From assembly GCF_001619875.1 (NCBI RefSeq), contig NZ_LRFC01000038.1, positions 1-64,000 on the forward strand: a DNA stretch of 64,000 nt, read 5' to 3'. This DNA comes from Fictibacillus phosphorivorans. Its GTDB lineage: Bacteria > Bacillota > Bacilli > Bacillales > Fictibacillaceae. Below the pieces are notes generated by a model that had not been told where the DNA came from, ran no database searches, and worked only from the letters and a program-made list of their open reading frames with translations. The position numbers and the translations under genes are program-made. Of this stretch, positions 12,181 through 23,148 are shown in pieces (within the stretch, counting starts at the first letter, position 1; each line of letters starts with the position of its first letter).

Positions 12181-12528
12181 ATGAAGAAGGAACAACGCAT
12201 CAAAAAGAACGAGGAATTTCAAGAGGTCTTCAAAAAAGGAAAATCAACGGCTAATCGCCAATTTGTTATATACAGTTTAAAAAAAGAAGATCAGCCTGCT
12301 TTTCGAATCGGTCTTTCTGTGAGTAAAAAAGTAGGAAAAGCCGTTACAAGAAACAGAATCAAGCGATCTGTCAAAGAAATTTTCCATAAATACAGTGAAC
12401 AGCTGCTTCCAGGCAGGGATTACGTGGTTATCGCGAGAATACCTACTGCTAACATGGACTTTCATGAAATGGAGAAAAGCTTGCTTCACGTATTGAACAG
12501 AGCAAACGTACTTAAAAAGAGGGTGTAA
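12181..12528 (+). CDS. rnpA: Ribonuclease P protein component
   Basis: RnpA is the protein cofactor of RNase P, which trims the 5' ends of pre-tRNAs. The 115-residue basic protein has the family core [21 protein letters not shown] (residues 42-62), containing the RNR motif that contacts the RNA. Start ATG 12181 gives [13 protein letters not shown], aligning with the B. subtilis N-terminal helix. It ends 4 bp before yidD. Confidence 0.96.
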   Translation: MKKEQRIKKNEEFQEVFKKGKSTANRQFVIYSLKKEDQPAFRIGLSVSKKVGKAVTRNRIKRSVKEIFHKYSEQLLPGRDYVVIARIPTANMDFHEMEKSLLHVLNRANVLKKRV

Positions 12529-12532
12529 AAAA

Positions 12533-12760
12533 ATGAGGTCCTTATTTATAGGGATTATTCGTTTTTACCAACTGTGGATCTCTCCGTTGACACCGCCTTC
12601 TTGCCGCTTTTATCCGACTTGTTCGCATTACGGGATTAAAGCTTTTAGGCGTCATGGCGTATTTAAAGGAATGTGGCTAACTTTTGTCAGAATTTCTAAG
12701 TGCCATCCTTTTCATCCAGGAGGCGTTGACCTCGTGCCAGAAAAAAGAGACAATAAATAA
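12533..12760 (+). CDS. yidD: Membrane insertion efficiency factor YidD
   Basis: A 75-residue protein with the diagnostic pattern [22 protein letters not shown] and CHPFHPGG. YidD helps YidC insert inner-membrane proteins and sits at the membrane by an N-terminal amphipathic helix. It lies between rnpA and yidC in nearly all bacteria, as here, with a 4-bp gap to rnpA. Confidence 0.95.
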   Translation: MRSLFIGIIRFYQLWISPLTPPSCRFYPTCSHYGIKAFRRHGVFKGMWLTFVRISKCHPFHPGGVDLVPEKRDNK

Positions 12761-12797
12761 TTGAAATGAGATTTATGATTTTAAGGAGGATAAGAGT

Positions 12798-13568
12798 GTG
12801 CGTAAGAAAATAGGTTTACTGATTGCCCTTTTCGCACTCATGGCTGTCCTATCTGGTTGTGGGACGATGGAGCCCATCACAGAAGACAGAACGGGAATTT
12901 GGGACACATATTTTGTATATCCGTTATCATGGTTGATCACATATTTTGCGAACTTAACTGGTGAAAACTATGGTTTAGCGATCATTATTGTTACATTGAT
13001 TATTCGTACGGCGCTTCTTCCATTAATGATCAAGCAAACACGCAGTTCTAAAGCGATGCAGGAAATTCAGCCTGAAATTCAAAAGCTTCGTGAAAAGTAC
13101 AAGTCAAAAGATGCAAACACACAGCAAAAATTGCAGCAAGAAACGATGGCGCTTTTCCAAAAGAACGGTGTTAATCCACTTGCTGGTTGTTTGCCTTTAT
13201 TAATCCAGATGCCGATCCTTTTAGGTTTCTATCACGCGATCATGCGTACTGGAGAAATTGCGAACCACAATTTCCTTTGGTTTGATCTAGGAAATCCAGA
13301 TCCATACTATATTTTACCGCTAGTTGCAGGTTTGACGACATTTTTACAGCAGAAAATCATGATGGGCGGAATGGATAACCCGAATCCGCAGATGAAGATG
13401 CTTCTATACATCATGCCTGTTATGATCGTTGTTTTTGCAATCAATTTCCCAGCTGCATTATCTTTATATTGGGTGATCGGTAACATATTCATGATTGGAC
13501 AAACATATTTCATAACGACCCCAATGAAAAAGAAAGAAAACCAAGTTGACGGGGGAGCTAAAAAGTGA
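12798..13568 (+). CDS. yidC: Membrane protein insertase YidC (SpoIIIJ)
   Basis: A 256-residue Gram-positive YidC. Residues 1-21 are a lipoprotein signal with lipobox LSGC, so Cys21 is lipidated. The YidC core with five membrane segments follows: [17 protein letters not shown], containing the hydrophilic-groove arginine; a cytoplasmic coiled hairpin rich in K and E; and [18 protein letters not shown]. In B. subtilis SpoIIIJ also serves SpoIIIE-era forespore development. Start GTG 12798 follows AAGGAGGAT. It overlaps jag by 4 bp, so the two are translationally coupled. Confidence 0.96.
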   Translation: MRKKIGLLIALFALMAVLSGCGTMEPITEDRTGIWDTYFVYPLSWLITYFANLTGENYGLAIIIVTLIIRTALLPLMIKQTRSSKAMQEIQPEIQKLREKYKSKDANTQQKLQQETMALFQKNGVNPLAGCLPLLIQMPILLGFYHAIMRTGEIANHNFLWFDLGNPDPYYILPLVAGLTTFLQQKIMMGGMDNPNPQMKMLLYIMPVMIVVFAINFPAALSLYWVIGNIFMIGQTYFITTPMKKKENQVDGGAKK

Positions 13569-14197
13569 AAAAGGTACAGGTAACAGGGAAAACGGTTGAA
13601 GAAGCAGTAGCAGCAGCACTAGAACAACTTCAGACTTCAAAAGATCAAGTAGATATAGCCATTCTTGAAGATTCCAAAAAAGGTTTTTTTGGATTAGGCG
13701 GTAAGCCCGCAGTAGTTGAAGTAACAGTGAAAGCTGATCCTGTTAAAACCGCGATTGAATACCTTCAGGATGTAACATCCAAAATGGGGGTGCCCGTTAC
13801 CATAGCACAGCGACAGGAAAATGATCATCTTGTGCTGGATTTATCCGGTGACAAAATTGCGATTTTAATTGGAAAACGCGGACAAACGCTAAATGCGCTT
13901 CAGCTTTTAACAAATATGGTTGCAAATTCAGATCCTGATACAAAGCATGTGAAAATTGTGCTTGATGCTGAAAACTATCGTACCCGAAGACAAGAATCAC
14001 TTGAAAGATTAGCCGAACACTCTGCTCAAAAAGTATATTTCACAAAGAAAAGCTTTGCTTTAGAGCCGATGCCTGCCAATGAGCGCAAGGTGATTCATTT
14101 AGCACTAAAAGAAAACAGAGATGTTGAGACTACGTCTGAAGGGGTGGAGCCGTTCCGTAAAGTCGTGATCCGCCCGACGTCCTCAAGCAAAAGATAA
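13565..14197 (+). CDS. jag: Jag/KhpB RNA-binding protein
   Basis: A 210-residue protein with three parts: the Jag-N domain (1-50, [16 protein letters not shown]...KKGFFGLGG), a KH domain (about 75-150, [18 protein letters not shown]) and a C-terminal R3H domain with R.VIHLAL and RKVVIRP. KhpB/Jag proteins bind RNA and influence cell elongation and sporulation. GTG 13565 lies within the end of yidC. A terminator follows, ending the operon. Confidence 0.95.
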   Translation: MKKVQVTGKTVEEAVAAALEQLQTSKDQVDIAILEDSKKGFFGLGGKPAVVEVTVKADPVKTAIEYLQDVTSKMGVPVTIAQRQENDHLVLDLSGDKIAILIGKRGQTLNALQLLTNMVANSDPDTKHVKIVLDAENYRTRRQESLERLAEHSAQKVYFTKKSFALEPMPANERKVIHLALKENRDVETTSEGVEPFRKVVIRPTSSSKR

Positions 14198-14200
14198 AGA

Positions 14201-14232
14201 AGCTTCAGAGGTTATTCCTCTGGGGCTTTTTG
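14201..14232 (+). terminator. Terminator of rpmH-jag operon
   Basis: Stem 14201-14211 with 14217-14227 (two G-U pairs), then TTTTTG. Confidence 0.8.
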
Positions 14233-14382
14233 TTTACTGCAAGCCTATAATGCGATACACTATTTTTTATTGTGGATATTTATGTCCTTTTTTACTAAAC
14301 CATTATCACAGCAACTGATTAAGGCCATACTAAAGGTAATTTATATAGAGCGTAAAAAGAGGAAAGCCGAGGTGAAACAACA

Positions 14383-15759
14383 ATGGAATTTGATACGATT
14401 ACGGCCATCTCTACTCCGATGGGAGAAGGCGCAATCGCGATTGTAAGGTTAAGCGGACCTGACGCAGTAACGATTGCAGATAAAGTGTATAAAGGGTCAA
14501 AACGTCTTTCAGATGTAGAAACGCATACCATTCATTACGGAAAGCTGATTGATCCGAAGATTGATCAAGCGGTGGAGGAAGTGATGATCAGCGTTATGCG
14601 CGCACCCCGAACGTTCACGCGGGAAGACGTTGTTGAAATAAATTGTCACGGAGGATTAGTTTCTGTGAACCGTGTCCTTCAGTTGATTCTGCAGCAGGGA
14701 GCACGTTTAGCTGAACCAGGAGAATTTACGAAACGGGCATTCTTAAACGGACGGATTGATTTATCTCAAGCGGAAGCTGTCATGGATCTCATCCGTGCAA
14801 AGACGGATCGTGCCATGAATGTTGCACTTAACCAAATGGAAGGCCGCTTGTCTTCACTCATAACGCGTCTTCGCCAAACCTTATTAGAGACGATTGCTCA
14901 CGTTGAAGTGAACATTGATTATCCTGAATACGATGCAGAAGAGATGACACATTCCTTATTAAACAGCAACCTATTAACTGTAAAAAAAGAAGTAGAATCT
15001 ATTCTGCAAACGGCAAGCCAAGGGAAAATTCTTCGTGAAGGATTGTCGACTGCCATTATAGGAAGACCAAACGTAGGAAAATCTTCACTGATGAACGCAC
15101 TAGTTCATGAAAACAAAGCAATCGTAACGGATATTGCCGGAACAACGAGGGACGTTATTGAAGAGTACGTTAACGTAAGAGGAGTTCCTTTAAGACTTGT
15201 CGATACAGCAGGGATTCGAGAAACAGAAGACATCGTAGAAAAGATCGGTGTGGAAAAATCTCGAAAAGTCCTGAAAGAAGCAGATCTGATCTTGTTAGTC
15301 ATTAACGGAAACGAACCACTGTCACAAGAAGATGAGAACTTATTCCGTGCAGCTGCGGGACTTGATAAAATTGTTATTATTAATAAAACCGATCTTGAAA
15401 TGAAGGCGGATTTGAACCGTATTAAGGAACTTGTAGAACATTCACCACTAATTTCAACATCTTTAGTAAAAGAAGAGGGAATAGATGAATTAGAGCAAGC
15501 GATCGCTAACCTGTTTTTTGCAGGTGGGATAGAAGCACAAGATTTAACTTACGTATCTAACTCACGGCATATTGCACTGCTGCAGCAGACCATACATCAT
15601 ATTGATGAAGCACTAGGTGGCATTGAAGCGGATCTGCCGATAGATATGGTACAGATCGATATAACAAGAGCGTGGGAGATACTTGGTGAAATAGTAGGTG
15701 ACACGGTATCAGAGAGTCTGATCGACCAGTTGTTCTCTCAATTTTGTCTTGGAAAATAA
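14383..15759 (+). CDS. mnmE: tRNA modification GTPase MnmE
   Basis: MnmE, with MnmG, adds the cmnm5 group to the wobble uridine of certain tRNAs. The 458-residue protein has an N-terminal formyl-THF-binding domain, a helical domain, and an inserted G domain (about 220-380) with G1 [10 protein letters not shown]3 DTAGIRET and G4 NKTD. It ends in the invariant FCLGK, whose Cys is functionally important. ATG 14383 follows GAGGTGAAACAACA. It is 21 bp upstream of mnmG. Confidence 0.97.
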   Translation: MEFDTITAISTPMGEGAIAIVRLSGPDAVTIADKVYKGSKRLSDVETHTIHYGKLIDPKIDQAVEEVMISVMRAPRTFTREDVVEINCHGGLVSVNRVLQLILQQGARLAEPGEFTKRAFLNGRIDLSQAEAVMDLIRAKTDRAMNVALNQMEGRLSSLITRLRQTLLETIAHVEVNIDYPEYDAEEMTHSLLNSNLLTVKKEVESILQTASQGKILREGLSTAIIGRPNVGKSSLMNALVHENKAIVTDIAGTTRDVIEEYVNVRGVPLRLVDTAGIRETEDIVEKIGVEKSRKVLKEADLILLVINGNEPLSQEDENLFRAAAGLDKIVIINKTDLEMKADLNRIKELVEHSPLISTSLVKEEGIDELEQAIANLFFAGGIEAQDLTYVSNSRHIALLQQTIHHIDEALGGIEADLPIDMVQIDITRAWEILGEIVGDTVSESLIDQLFSQFCLGK

Positions 15760-15780
15760 TTGTTAAGGAGGTAGTACACA

Positions 15781-17667
15781 ATGGGATATAAAGCAGATAC
15801 GTTCGACGTCATTGTTGTCGGAGCTGGACATGCTGGTGTTGAAGCTGCACTTGCTTCTGCACGTATGGGAGCTAAAACGTTATGTCTAACACTGAATCTA
15901 GACACTGTTGCCTACATGCCATGTAATCCGTCAGTCGGCGGACCCGCTAAAGGGATTGTCGTGCGTGAAGTAGATGCACTAGGCGGTGAAATGGCCCGCA
16001 ACATCGACAAAACACATATCCAAATGCGTATGCTTAATACAGGTAAAGGCCCTGCGGTACGTGCGCTGCGCGCGCAAGCTGATAAGTATCTTTATCAGCA
16101 TGAAATGAAAAAAACAATGGAAAACACCGAGAACCTTACATTGCGTCAAGGAATGGTAGAGCGTCTGATCATTGAGGACGGAGAATGTAAGGGTGTTATT
16201 ACTAAAACAGGTGCTGAATACGCTGCGAACGCAGTAGTTCTGACGACTGGAACTTATTTAAGAGGGAAGATCATTATTGGTGAGCTTGCTTATGAAAGCG
16301 GCCCGAACAACATGGCTCCTTCTATCAATTTGTCCTATCACCTGCAAGAGCTTGGTTTTGATATGGTTCGATTTAAGACAGGAACACCACCGCGTGTGAA
16401 CAGTAAAACGATCGATTATTCCAAAACGGAAATTCAGCCAGGTGATGATGTACCACGTGCATTTTCTTATGAAACAACCGAGTATATCACTGATCAGTTG
16501 CCTTGCTGGCTTACTTATACAGGAGACGCGACACATCAGCTGATCAACGGAAACCTGCATCGCTCACCGATGTACTCTGGAATGATCGAAGGAACAGGAC
16601 CACGATATTGTCCATCTATTGAAGATAAGATTGTACGTTTTAACGATAAACCAAGACATCAGATCTTCTTAGAACCTGAAGGACGCAACACGGAAGAAGT
16701 GTACGTTCAAGGTCTTTCAACGAGCCTTCCTGAAGATGTTCAAAAGAAAATTTTAGCTACGATTCCTGGACTGGAAAAAGCTGAACTAATGCGTGCTGGT
16801 TATGCGATCGAATATGATGCGATCGTACCGACACAGCTATGGCCATCTTTAGAAACGAAGCGTGTGAACGGTCTCTTTACAGCAGGTCAGCTGAACGGCA
16901 CGAGCGGTTATGAAGAAGCAGCGGGTCAAGGCCTTATGGCTGGAATAAATGCGGCATTAAAAGTACAGAAAAAAGAACCTTTAGTGCTCGATCGTTCGGA
17001 AGCTTACATCGGAGTCTTGATTGATGATCTGATTACCAAGGGTACAAACGAGCCTTATCGTCTGCTAACATCAAGAGCAGAGTACCGTTTGCTGTTAAGA
17101 CACGATAACGCTGACCTTCGATTAACAAAAAAAGGTCACGAAATCGGACTGATAGCTGAGGATCGTTACGAACGCTTTGAAGAGAAGAAAGCTCTAATTG
17201 CGCAGGAAATAGAACGCTTAGAACATGTTTCCATTAAGCCGAGTGAAGATGTGCAGCAAATTCTTGCTGAAGCACAGTCTACACCGTTAAAAGAGCCAAT
17301 GTCTGCAGCTAACTTACTTAAACGTCCTGAAATTACCTACCCGGTGATCCACAAGCTGGCACCTGCAGAGACTGCATTGCCTGAAACCGTAATGGAGCAA
17401 GTGGAGATTCAGGTGAAGTACGCAGGTTACATTGATAAGCAGCTTGCTCAAGTTGAGAAGATGCGCAAGATGGAAAATAAAAAACTGCCTGTTGATCTGG
17501 ATTATATGGCGATTAATGGATTGGCAACAGAAGCAAAACAAAAGCTTCATGAAGTTCGTCCTCTTTCTGTCGGGCAGGCATCACGAGTATCAGGGGTAAA
17601 CCCAGCAGACATTTCAATTCTGCTGATCTACCTTGAACAAGGCAAACTGGCGAAAATTGCCCGTTGA
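15781..17667 (+). CDS. mnmG: tRNA modification enzyme MnmG (GidA)
   Basis: The FAD-dependent partner of MnmE, 628 residues, usual length. The N-terminal Rossmann motif is [13 protein letters not shown]; conserved blocks include [18 protein letters not shown] and the [24 protein letters not shown] region, followed by the helical C-terminal domain that binds MnmE and tRNA. ATG 15781 has a near-perfect AAGGAGG. It is followed after 17 bp by rsmG. Confidence 0.97.
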   Translation: MGYKADTFDVIVVGAGHAGVEAALASARMGAKTLCLTLNLDTVAYMPCNPSVGGPAKGIVVREVDALGGEMARNIDKTHIQMRMLNTGKGPAVRALRAQADKYLYQHEMKKTMENTENLTLRQGMVERLIIEDGECKGVITKTGAEYAANAVVLTTGTYLRGKIIIGELAYESGPNNMAPSINLSYHLQELGFDMVRFKTGTPPRVNSKTIDYSKTEIQPGDDVPRAFSYETTEYITDQLPCWLTYTGDATHQLINGNLHRSPMYSGMIEGTGPRYCPSIEDKIVRFNDKPRHQIFLEPEGRNTEEVYVQGLSTSLPEDVQKKILATIPGLEKAELMRAGYAIEYDAIVPTQLWPSLETKRVNGLFTAGQLNGTSGYEEAAGQGLMAGINAALKVQKKEPLVLDRSEAYIGVLIDDLITKGTNEPYRLLTSRAEYRLLLRHDNADLRLTKKGHEIGLIAEDRYERFEEKKALIAQEIERLEHVSIKPSEDVQQILAEAQSTPLKEPMSAANLLKRPEITYPVIHKLAPAETALPETVMEQVEIQVKYAGYIDKQLAQVEKMRKMENKKLPVDLDYMAINGLATEAKQKLHEVRPLSVGQASRVSGVNPADISILLIYLEQGKLAKIAR

Positions 17668-17684
17668 GGGGGAACGCGTAAACC

Positions 17685-18401
17685 ATGAATGTTGAATTGT
17701 TTCAATCTTCCTTAAAAGAAAAGGGAGTACAGTTATCAGATAAACAGCTTTCACAATTCGAGAGGTATTATGAACTCCTCGTTGAGTGGAATGAAAAGAT
17801 GAACCTAACCGCGATCACAGAAAAAGAAGAAGTATATCTTAAACATTTTTATGACTCTGTTACGGCTGGATTTTATTTTGATTTTAATCAAACGATTACA
17901 GTTTGTGACGTCGGAGCTGGTGCTGGGTTCCCAGCGATTCCACTCAAAATCGTATACCCGGATATCAAGCTGACGGTTGTTGATTCACTCAATAAACGCA
18001 TTGGATTTTTGCAGCATGTTACAGATGAATTAGGCTTAGAAAATGTATCCTTACATCATGACCGCGCAGAAACCTTTGCACAACGTCCGGAATTTAGACA
18101 AAATTTCGACCTTGTGATGGCTAGGGCAGTTGCTAGGCTATCCGTTCTTTCTGAGCTTTGTTTACCTTTAGTGAAAATCGGAGGGCACTTTTTAGGAATG
18201 AAAGGTGCCAATCTTCCTGAAGAAGTAAAAGATGGCGAAAAAGCAGTTAAACTTTTAGGCGGTAAAATAAAAGATGTTCATTCTTTTCTTTTGCCGATCG
18301 AAGAAAGTGAAAGAAATATAGTAATCATTGAAAAAGTAAAAGATACGCCTAAAAAATTTCCGCGAAAACCTGGAACACCTAACAAATCACCGATACAATA
18401 A
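17685..18401 (+). CDS. rsmG: 16S rRNA m7G527 methyltransferase RsmG
   Basis: RsmG (GidB) methylates G527 of 16S rRNA using S-adenosylmethionine. The 238-residue protein carries [13 protein letters not shown] near residue 33 and the SAM motif [17 protein letters not shown] (about 70-86). Loss of this gene gives low-level streptomycin resistance in other bacteria. It is the last gene of the mnmE-mnmG-rsmG unit, with a parS site 10 bp after its stop. Confidence 0.96.
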   Translation: MNVELFQSSLKEKGVQLSDKQLSQFERYYELLVEWNEKMNLTAITEKEEVYLKHFYDSVTAGFYFDFNQTITVCDVGAGAGFPAIPLKIVYPDIKLTVVDSLNKRIGFLQHVTDELGLENVSLHHDRAETFAQRPEFRQNFDLVMARAVARLSVLSELCLPLVKIGGHFLGMKGANLPEEVKDGEKAVKLLGGKIKDVHSFLLPIEESERNIVIIEKVKDTPKKFPRKPGTPNKSPIQ

Positions 18402-18411
18402 AATGAAGCTG

Positions 18412-18427
18412 TGTTTCACGTGAAACA
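18412..18427. other. parS: parS site 1
   Basis: TGTTTCACGTGAAACA is a perfect 16-bp palindrome matching the Spo0J/ParB site. It lies between rsmG and noc. Flanking bases extend the palindrome to 26 bp (AGCTG...CAGCT), so it may also form a transcript hairpin. Confidence 0.95.
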
Positions 18428-18527
18428 CAGCTGTTACATAAAAGAAAGAATTTTACAGACTTGCAGGATTATTGGACTAGTGAGAAGAATTAGTTAACAG
18501 GAACATTACAAAAGGTGGTGTATTCGC

Positions 18528-19391
18528 ATGAAGCATCCTTTTTCACGTTTATTCGGCATCGGCGAAAAGAGCCAGCAAACCTTAGATCCAGAACCAGCTG
18601 AAAAAAACGACAACGAAGAAGTACTTCAAATTCCGGTTCAACAGATCATACCAAACCGGTTTCAGCCTCGTACGGTTTTTATAGATGAACGAATTGAAGA
18701 ATTATCACAGACGATAGAAGCTCACGGGATCATTCAGCCTATCGTGGTTCGCGGCATTGGTGAGGATCAATTCGAATTGATCGCCGGAGAACGCAGGTGG
18801 CGAGCCGTTCAAAAACTTGGATGGGAAAAGATACCTGCCATCATTAAAGAGATGGACGATTCTCAAACCGCATCTGTAGCCCTTATTGAAAACCTTCAGC
18901 GAGAAGAACTTACGGCCATTGAGGAAGCGATGGCATATGCTAAACTACTCGAATTGCATGGCCTGACTCAAGAGGGACTTGCTCAAAAGCTTGGAAAAGG
19001 TCAATCCACGATTGCGAACAAGCTACGTTTGTTAAAGCTGCCGCAATCTATTCAAGATGCCCTTTTGCAGAAACAGATAACGGAGCGTCATGCTAGAGCA
19101 TTGATAGTTCTAAAGTCTCCTGAAAAGATGGATGTAGTTCTGCAAGAAATCCTGGAGAAACAATTGAATGTGAAGCAGACAGAAGATCGTGTAAAGCGAA
19201 TGATCGAAGCGGAGACAGCGGAAAAGAAACCTCAATCCAGACGCAAATCGTACAGCAAGGATATGCGCCTTGCTATTAATACGGTTAGGCAATCTGTTGA
19301 CATGGTTGTGCAAAGCGGACTGTCCATCGACACAGAGGAAGAGGAGCATGAGGAGTTTTATCAGTTCACGATTCGTATTCCAAAAAAATAA
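18528..19391 (+). CDS. noc: Nucleoid occlusion protein Noc
   Basis: Noc is a ParB paralogue that stops the division septum forming over the chromosome. The 287-residue protein starts with an amphipathic stretch ([14 protein letters not shown]) as used by Noc for membrane binding, then the ParB CTPase domain ([25 protein letters not shown]), a helix-turn-helix ([24 protein letters not shown]) and a C-terminal dimer domain. The N-terminal helix and its place before soj distinguish it from spo0J. Its own terminator follows. Confidence 0.95.
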   Translation: MKHPFSRLFGIGEKSQQTLDPEPAEKNDNEEVLQIPVQQIIPNRFQPRTVFIDERIEELSQTIEAHGIIQPIVVRGIGEDQFELIAGERRWRAVQKLGWEKIPAIIKEMDDSQTASVALIENLQREELTAIEEAMAYAKLLELHGLTQEGLAQKLGKGQSTIANKLRLLKLPQSIQDALLQKQITERHARALIVLKSPEKMDVVLQEILEKQLNVKQTEDRVKRMIEAETAEKKPQSRRKSYSKDMRLAINTVRQSVDMVVQSGLSIDTEEEEHEEFYQFTIRIPKK

Positions 19392-19399
19392 AAGTGAAG

Positions 19400-19433
19400 A
19401 CCATCAGTTAGAAGTTAAATTGATGGTTTTTTG
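19400..19433 (+). terminator. Terminator of noc
   Basis: Stem ACCATCA (19400-19406) / TGATGGT (19421-19427) then TTTTTT, 9 bp after the stop. Confidence 0.75.
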
Positions 19434-19469
19434 TTTGGCAGTTTTCGCAAACGTTATTATTGGAAGTGG

Positions 19470-19598
19470 TTGATTTCCGTTCCAGCTGCTCGCTTTCCGC
19501 GGGGCAGGCGGTGAGCCACATTCGTAACGTTTCACTCTTAAGTGTCTCACCTGCCCGCCTGTCCTAGCCGAGAGTCTCGCATCTTGCACTCCAATCAA
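19470..19598 (+). repeat. Interspersed hairpin repeat, copy 4
   Basis: 129-bp copy in the noc-soj gap, same subtype as copy 1 (CAGGCGGTGAGCCACATT). The rest of the 19434-19803 gap shows only AT-rich sequence. Confidence 0.9.
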
Positions 19599-19803
19599 CC
19601 TGCAATGGAGAAGTAACAAAAAACTTCTAGTAGAGACCCTTTCTAGGTATAAATTGCTGTCTTCATTAGAATCTCAACTAAAAAAAGAAGAAAAAATAAT
19701 TCAGCCCAAAATACTTTTTTCTATAATTCCATACGTCATTTTATTTTCTTCGTGATAGAATAATAGATAATGAATGGTTTTATTAAGTGAGGTAGGTGAC
19801 AAC

Positions 19804-20577
19804 GTGGCCAAGATCATTGCAGTAGCCAACCAGAAAGGCGGAGTCGGGAAAACGACTACGTCCGTCAACCTTGGTGCATGCTTAGCGTATTTCGGTAAAA
19901 AAGTTTTGCTCGTAGACATAGATCCTCAAGGCAACGCTACAAGTGGCGTAGGTGTGGACAAAGGTGATATAGACCAATGTATCTATAATGTCCTAGTTGA
20001 GGACGTGGAAGTAAAAGATGTGATTGTTGAAACCATCTGTGAAGGTTTACATATCCTCCCATCGACGATACAACTCGCTGGAGCTGAGATTGAATTAGTT
20101 CCAACGATATCGCGTGAAGTCCGATTAAAGAGAGCGTTAGATCAGGTAAGCTCCCTTTATGATTACATTATTATTGACTGCCCTCCATCATTAGGACTTC
20201 TTACGATAAACTCTTTAACAGCATCTGACTCCGTTATCATTCCGGTTCAATGTGAATATTACGCTCTCGAAGGGTTAAGCCAGCTTTTAAATACGGTCCG
20301 GCTTGTGCAAAAGCACTTGAATACTGATCTGATGATTGATGGAGTCCTGCTCACAATGCTTGATGCACGTACGAACTTAGGCATTCAAGTCATTGAAGAA
20401 GTGAAGAAGTATTTTCAAGATAAAGTGTATGAAACGATCATACCAAGAAACGTTAGATTATCAGAAGCACCGAGTCATGGTAAACCGATCATCATTTATG
20501 ATCCAAAGTCGCGAGGTGCAGATGTATATTTAGAATTTGCGAAGGAAGTGATTGGCATTGGTGAAAGGGTTAGGTAA
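19804..20577 (+). CDS. soj: Chromosome-partition ATPase Soj (ParA)
   Basis: Soj is the ParA-type ATPase that works with Spo0J in origin segregation and regulates DnaA. The 257-residue protein shows the deviant Walker A KGGVGKTTT, VLLVDIDPQGNATSG and IIIDCPPSLGLLT. I start at GTG 19804 (AKIIAVANQKGG): AGGTAGGTGA precedes it and the B. subtilis protein begins at the same place. Its end overlaps spo0J by 26 bp, giving tight coupling. Confidence 0.96.
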   Translation: MAKIIAVANQKGGVGKTTTSVNLGACLAYFGKKVLLVDIDPQGNATSGVGVDKGDIDQCIYNVLVEDVEVKDVIVETICEGLHILPSTIQLAGAEIELVPTISREVRLKRALDQVSSLYDYIIIDCPPSLGLLTINSLTASDSVIIPVQCEYYALEGLSQLLNTVRLVQKHLNTDLMIDGVLLTMLDARTNLGIQVIEEVKKYFQDKVYETIIPRNVRLSEAPSHGKPIIIYDPKSRGADVYLEFAKEVIGIGERVR

Positions 20578-21400
20578 AGGGCTGCACGCCTTCTTTCCTC
20601 CGACAGAAGCCGGGGAAGAAGAGCAGATTAAAGAGGTCGGCATATCAGAGCTTAGACCAAATCCGTATCAGCCTAGAAAAGTTTTTGACCAAAAAGCCAT
20701 CGACGAGCTAAAAGAATCCATTTTAGAACATGGCATTCTTCAGCCGATTGTTGTTCGAAAAAGCATCAAAGGCTACGAGATTGTTCTTGGAGAAAGAAGG
20801 TTTAGGGCAGCATCTGAAGCAGGTATGAACACCATCCCCGTGATTGTAAAAGACTATACGGAACAAAAAATGATGGAAGTCGCCTTAATCGAAAACCTTC
20901 AGCGAGAAGATTTGAATCCTGTTGAAGAAGCACAGGCTTATCAAAAGCTGATGGAGCACCTTAAAATCACTCAAGAAGAATTAGCATCAAGAGTGGGAAA
21001 GAGCCGCCCGCATATTGCGAACCACATTCGGCTGCTTCAGCTTCCAAAACCCGTTTTAGAGCTTTTATCCAACGGTCTGTTATCGATGGGGCATGGACGA
21101 GCATTACTCGGACTTAAGAAAAAGGCAAAAATGCAGCTGATCGTTCAAAAGATTATGGATGAAAATTTGAATGTCAGACAGCTTGAGAAATTCATTTCTG
21201 ACATCAACAAAAATGTTTCACGTGGAACAAAGAAAAACACAGCACAAACAAATGTATTCTTTAAAGAAAAAGAGACATCCTTGCGCGATCGATTTGGAAC
21301 ATCAGTGTCCATTAAAAAATCGAAGCGAAAAGGGAAGATAGAGATTGAATTCTTTTCTCAAGATGATTTAGAGCGCATCTTAGATCTGTTAGAAAAGTAG
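20552..21400 (+). CDS. spo0J: Chromosome-partition protein Spo0J (ParB)
   Basis: Spo0J binds parS, loads as a CTP-gated clamp and recruits SMC. The 282-residue protein has the N-terminal KGLGKGLHA motif that stimulates Soj, the CTP-binding domain with GERRFRAA and ENLQREDL, the helix-turn-helix (SRVGKSRPHIANHIRLLQ) and the C-terminal dimer domain. The start could be TTG 20552, TTG 20558 or GTG 20561, all before KGLGKG; GAAGGAAG is the only ribosome site. A parS site lies inside the gene, as in B. subtilis. Confidence 0.95.
   Translation: MALVKGLGKGLHAFFPPTEAGEEEQIKEVGISELRPNPYQPRKVFDQKAIDELKESILEHGILQPIVVRKSIKGYEIVLGERRFRAASEAGMNTIPVIVKDYTEQKMMEVALIENLQREDLNPVEEAQAYQKLMEHLKITQEELASRVGKSRPHIANHIRLLQLPKPVLELLSNGLLSMGHGRALLGLKKKAKMQLIVQKIMDENLNVRQLEKFISDINKNVSRGTKKNTAQTNVFFKEKETSLRDRFGTSVSIKKSKRKGKIEIEFFSQDDLERILDLLEK
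21214..21229. other. parS: parS site 2, inside spo0J
   Basis: Reverse complement is TGTTCCACGTGAAACA, identical to the B. subtilis consensus, and it sits within spo0J as in that species. Confidence 0.95.
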
Positions 21401-21401
21401 A

Positions 21402-21435
21402 AAGAAAACCATCGAAAAGGTGGTTTTCTTTTTTA
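21402..21435 (+). terminator. Terminator of soj-spo0J
   Basis: Stem AAGAAAACCATC / GGTGGTTTTCTT then TTTT, directly after the stop. Confidence 0.85.
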
Positions 21436-21484
21436 CCATTTTTTTAAAAGCTGTTTTGGTAATCTTTAATGCTCTGAGAAGTGG

Positions 21485-21613
21485 TTGATTTCCGTTCCAG
21501 GATGCTCGCTTTCCGCGGGGCGGGCGGTGCGCCACTTGGCGCTTTGCACCGAAAAGTGTCTCACCTGTCCCGCTCGTCCTAGCCGAGAGTCTCGCACCTT
21601 GCACTCCAATCAA
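21485..21613 (+). repeat. Interspersed hairpin repeat, copy 5
   Basis: 129-bp copy in the spo0J to DUF554 gap; otherwise that 340-bp gap holds only the spo0J terminator. Confidence 0.9.
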
Positions 21614-21743
21614 CAACAATGATGATAATGAACCAAAAACATCTTTAGAAAAGGATTTTATAAAATCAATAAAGAAAGTAAGCACCTTGATTCAATCGTT
21701 AAAGATAATCATCGAAGGCCTGCTTTAGATAGGAGAACGTAAC

Positions 21744-22478
21744 ATGTCACTGTTAGGAACAATTGTGAATGGTATTGCCATTGTTGCAGGAAGCTTTTTA
21801 GGTTTGTTTTGGACAAGAATCCCTGATCGATTTAAGGATACGATATTACAAGCGATGGCTTTGGCTGTCACGATCTTAGGTATTGGTATGGGACTTAAAA
21901 GTGAGCAATTTTTGATTGTTATCGCGAGCCTTGCTGTTGGAGGAGCTCTTGGTGAATGGTGGAATTTAGAAGAAAAGCTGAATGCGGTCGGCAAGTGGCT
22001 GGAAACGAAAGTAGGAAAGCAAGATAAAGGATCGGTTGCGACGGGTTTTGTTACGGCTACACTGGTTTTTGTGGTTGGAGCAATGTCCATTGTTGGAGCG
22101 CTGGACAGCGGGTTAAGACAACAGCATGATGTTCTCTATACGAAAGCATTGATCGATGGCTTTTGTGCCATCCTCTTTACCTCAACGCTTGGCATCGGAG
22201 TGATGTTTTCCGCGATACCGGTCGTCCTCTATCAAGGAGTGATCGTACTTTTGGCAACACAGATCGATCGATTCGTTCCACAAGAACTGATGGATGCCCT
22301 TATCGTAGAAATCACAGGAACAGGAGGCATCATGATCGTAGCGATTGGATTAAACTTGCTAGGTATCGCTAAAATCCGCGTAGCAAACCTTCTTCCGGGG
22401 TTACTGGTTGCTACATTGCTTGTATTCATCGTTGAAAAATGGGTAAACATTCTTTCCTTTTCACAAGGTCTGCTATAA
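21744..22478 (+). CDS. DUF554 membrane protein (YdfK-like)
   Basis: A 244-residue integral membrane protein of the DUF554 family. About seven hydrophobic segments can be seen, starting MSLLGTIVNGIAIVAGSFLGLF. Family landmarks are VGAMSIVGALDSGL, YTKALIDGF and LTATGG-like residues near 190 (EITGTGGIMIVAIGLNLLGI). It is probably a transporter-like protein but no substrate is known to me. It stands alone, between spo0J and the convergent yyaC, with a shared terminator. Confidence 0.88.
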   Translation: MSLLGTIVNGIAIVAGSFLGLFWTRIPDRFKDTILQAMALAVTILGIGMGLKSEQFLIVIASLAVGGALGEWWNLEEKLNAVGKWLETKVGKQDKGSVATGFVTATLVFVVGAMSIVGALDSGLRQQHDVLYTKALIDGFCAILFTSTLGIGVMFSAIPVVLYQGVIVLLATQIDRFVPQELMDALIVEITGTGGIMIVAIGLNLLGIAKIRVANLLPGLLVATLLVFIVEKWVNILSFSQGLL

Positions 22479-22514
22479 AAAAAGCCGCTTCTATTTCGGT
22501 AGGAGCGGCTTTTT
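22477..22514. terminator. Bidirectional terminator, DUF554 / yyaC
   Basis: Stem AAAAGCCGCTTCTA / TAGGAGCGGCTTTTT between two convergent stops, with A and T runs on both sides. Confidence 0.9.
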
Positions 22515-22515
22515 G

Positions 22516-23148
22516 TTATTGAATTTTATAAATATCCTGAGAACGGGTATCGGTTCCTGCAATCATGGTCTTCTGTTGGATTTTTTTACGTAAGCAAGCC
22601 ATATGAAGGGAATCTGCAATTAAGTCAGCCATTTTCATGACGATACTCAGCCTCGTATTTTGAAGAACAAAGTATTCCATAAATCCGCTTACGTTTACGA
22701 TACCTGTAATATGCATATCGCCAACAGGCGGCAGCTGCTTATTCACACCAGCACCTGGTTTGACAGGACCATCGTTAATAGAAATCATACCAACATGGTT
22801 TAACCGGCCTAAACAGGCATCAATTCCAACAACAAAAGCACCAGGATGTTCCACTTCAATCATTTTAAGCTTTTCTTCCAGGTTCACGGCATGTACAGGG
22901 TCATCAAGGGTGCCGTAAACAAAAAATGGAAATGTATCTTTGTTATGCAATCTTGTACCTACAAGAGGACCTAATGCATCACCTGTCGATCGATCGGTTC
23001 CTATACAAACTACGACGACTGGCTGATGGTTTGTTTCCGGAAGCATGGGTAAAATTTGTTCTGTAATTCGCAGCATGGCTTCCTTTTCTTCGTGGTGCAA
23101 TTTATATTGAATGGGTTTTCCTAGTCCAAGCTTCCGTTTGAGGAACAT
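22516..23148 (-). CDS. yyaC: Sporulation protein YyaC
   Basis: This 210-residue protein belongs to the YyaC family, related to the germination protease Gpr. The core reads VVVVCIGTDRSTGDALGPLVG (about 45-65), VVGIDACLG (104-112) and NVSGFMEYFVLQNTRLS. In B. subtilis it is a sporulation gene near the soj region; the biochemical role is not established. It is the only minus-strand core gene between oriC and dnaC. The C-terminal 20 residues are not recognisable. Confidence 0.92.
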   Translation of the reverse strand: MFLKRKLGLGKPIQYKLHHEEKEAMLRITEQILPMLPETNHQPVVVVCIGTDRSTGDALGPLVGTRLHNKDTFPFFVYGTLDDPVHAVNLEEKLKMIEVEHPGAFVVGIDACLGRLNHVGMISINDGPVKPGAGVNKQLPPVGDMHITGIVNVSGFMEYFVLQNTRLSIVMKMADLIADSLHMACLRKKIQQKTMIAGTDTRSQDIYKIQ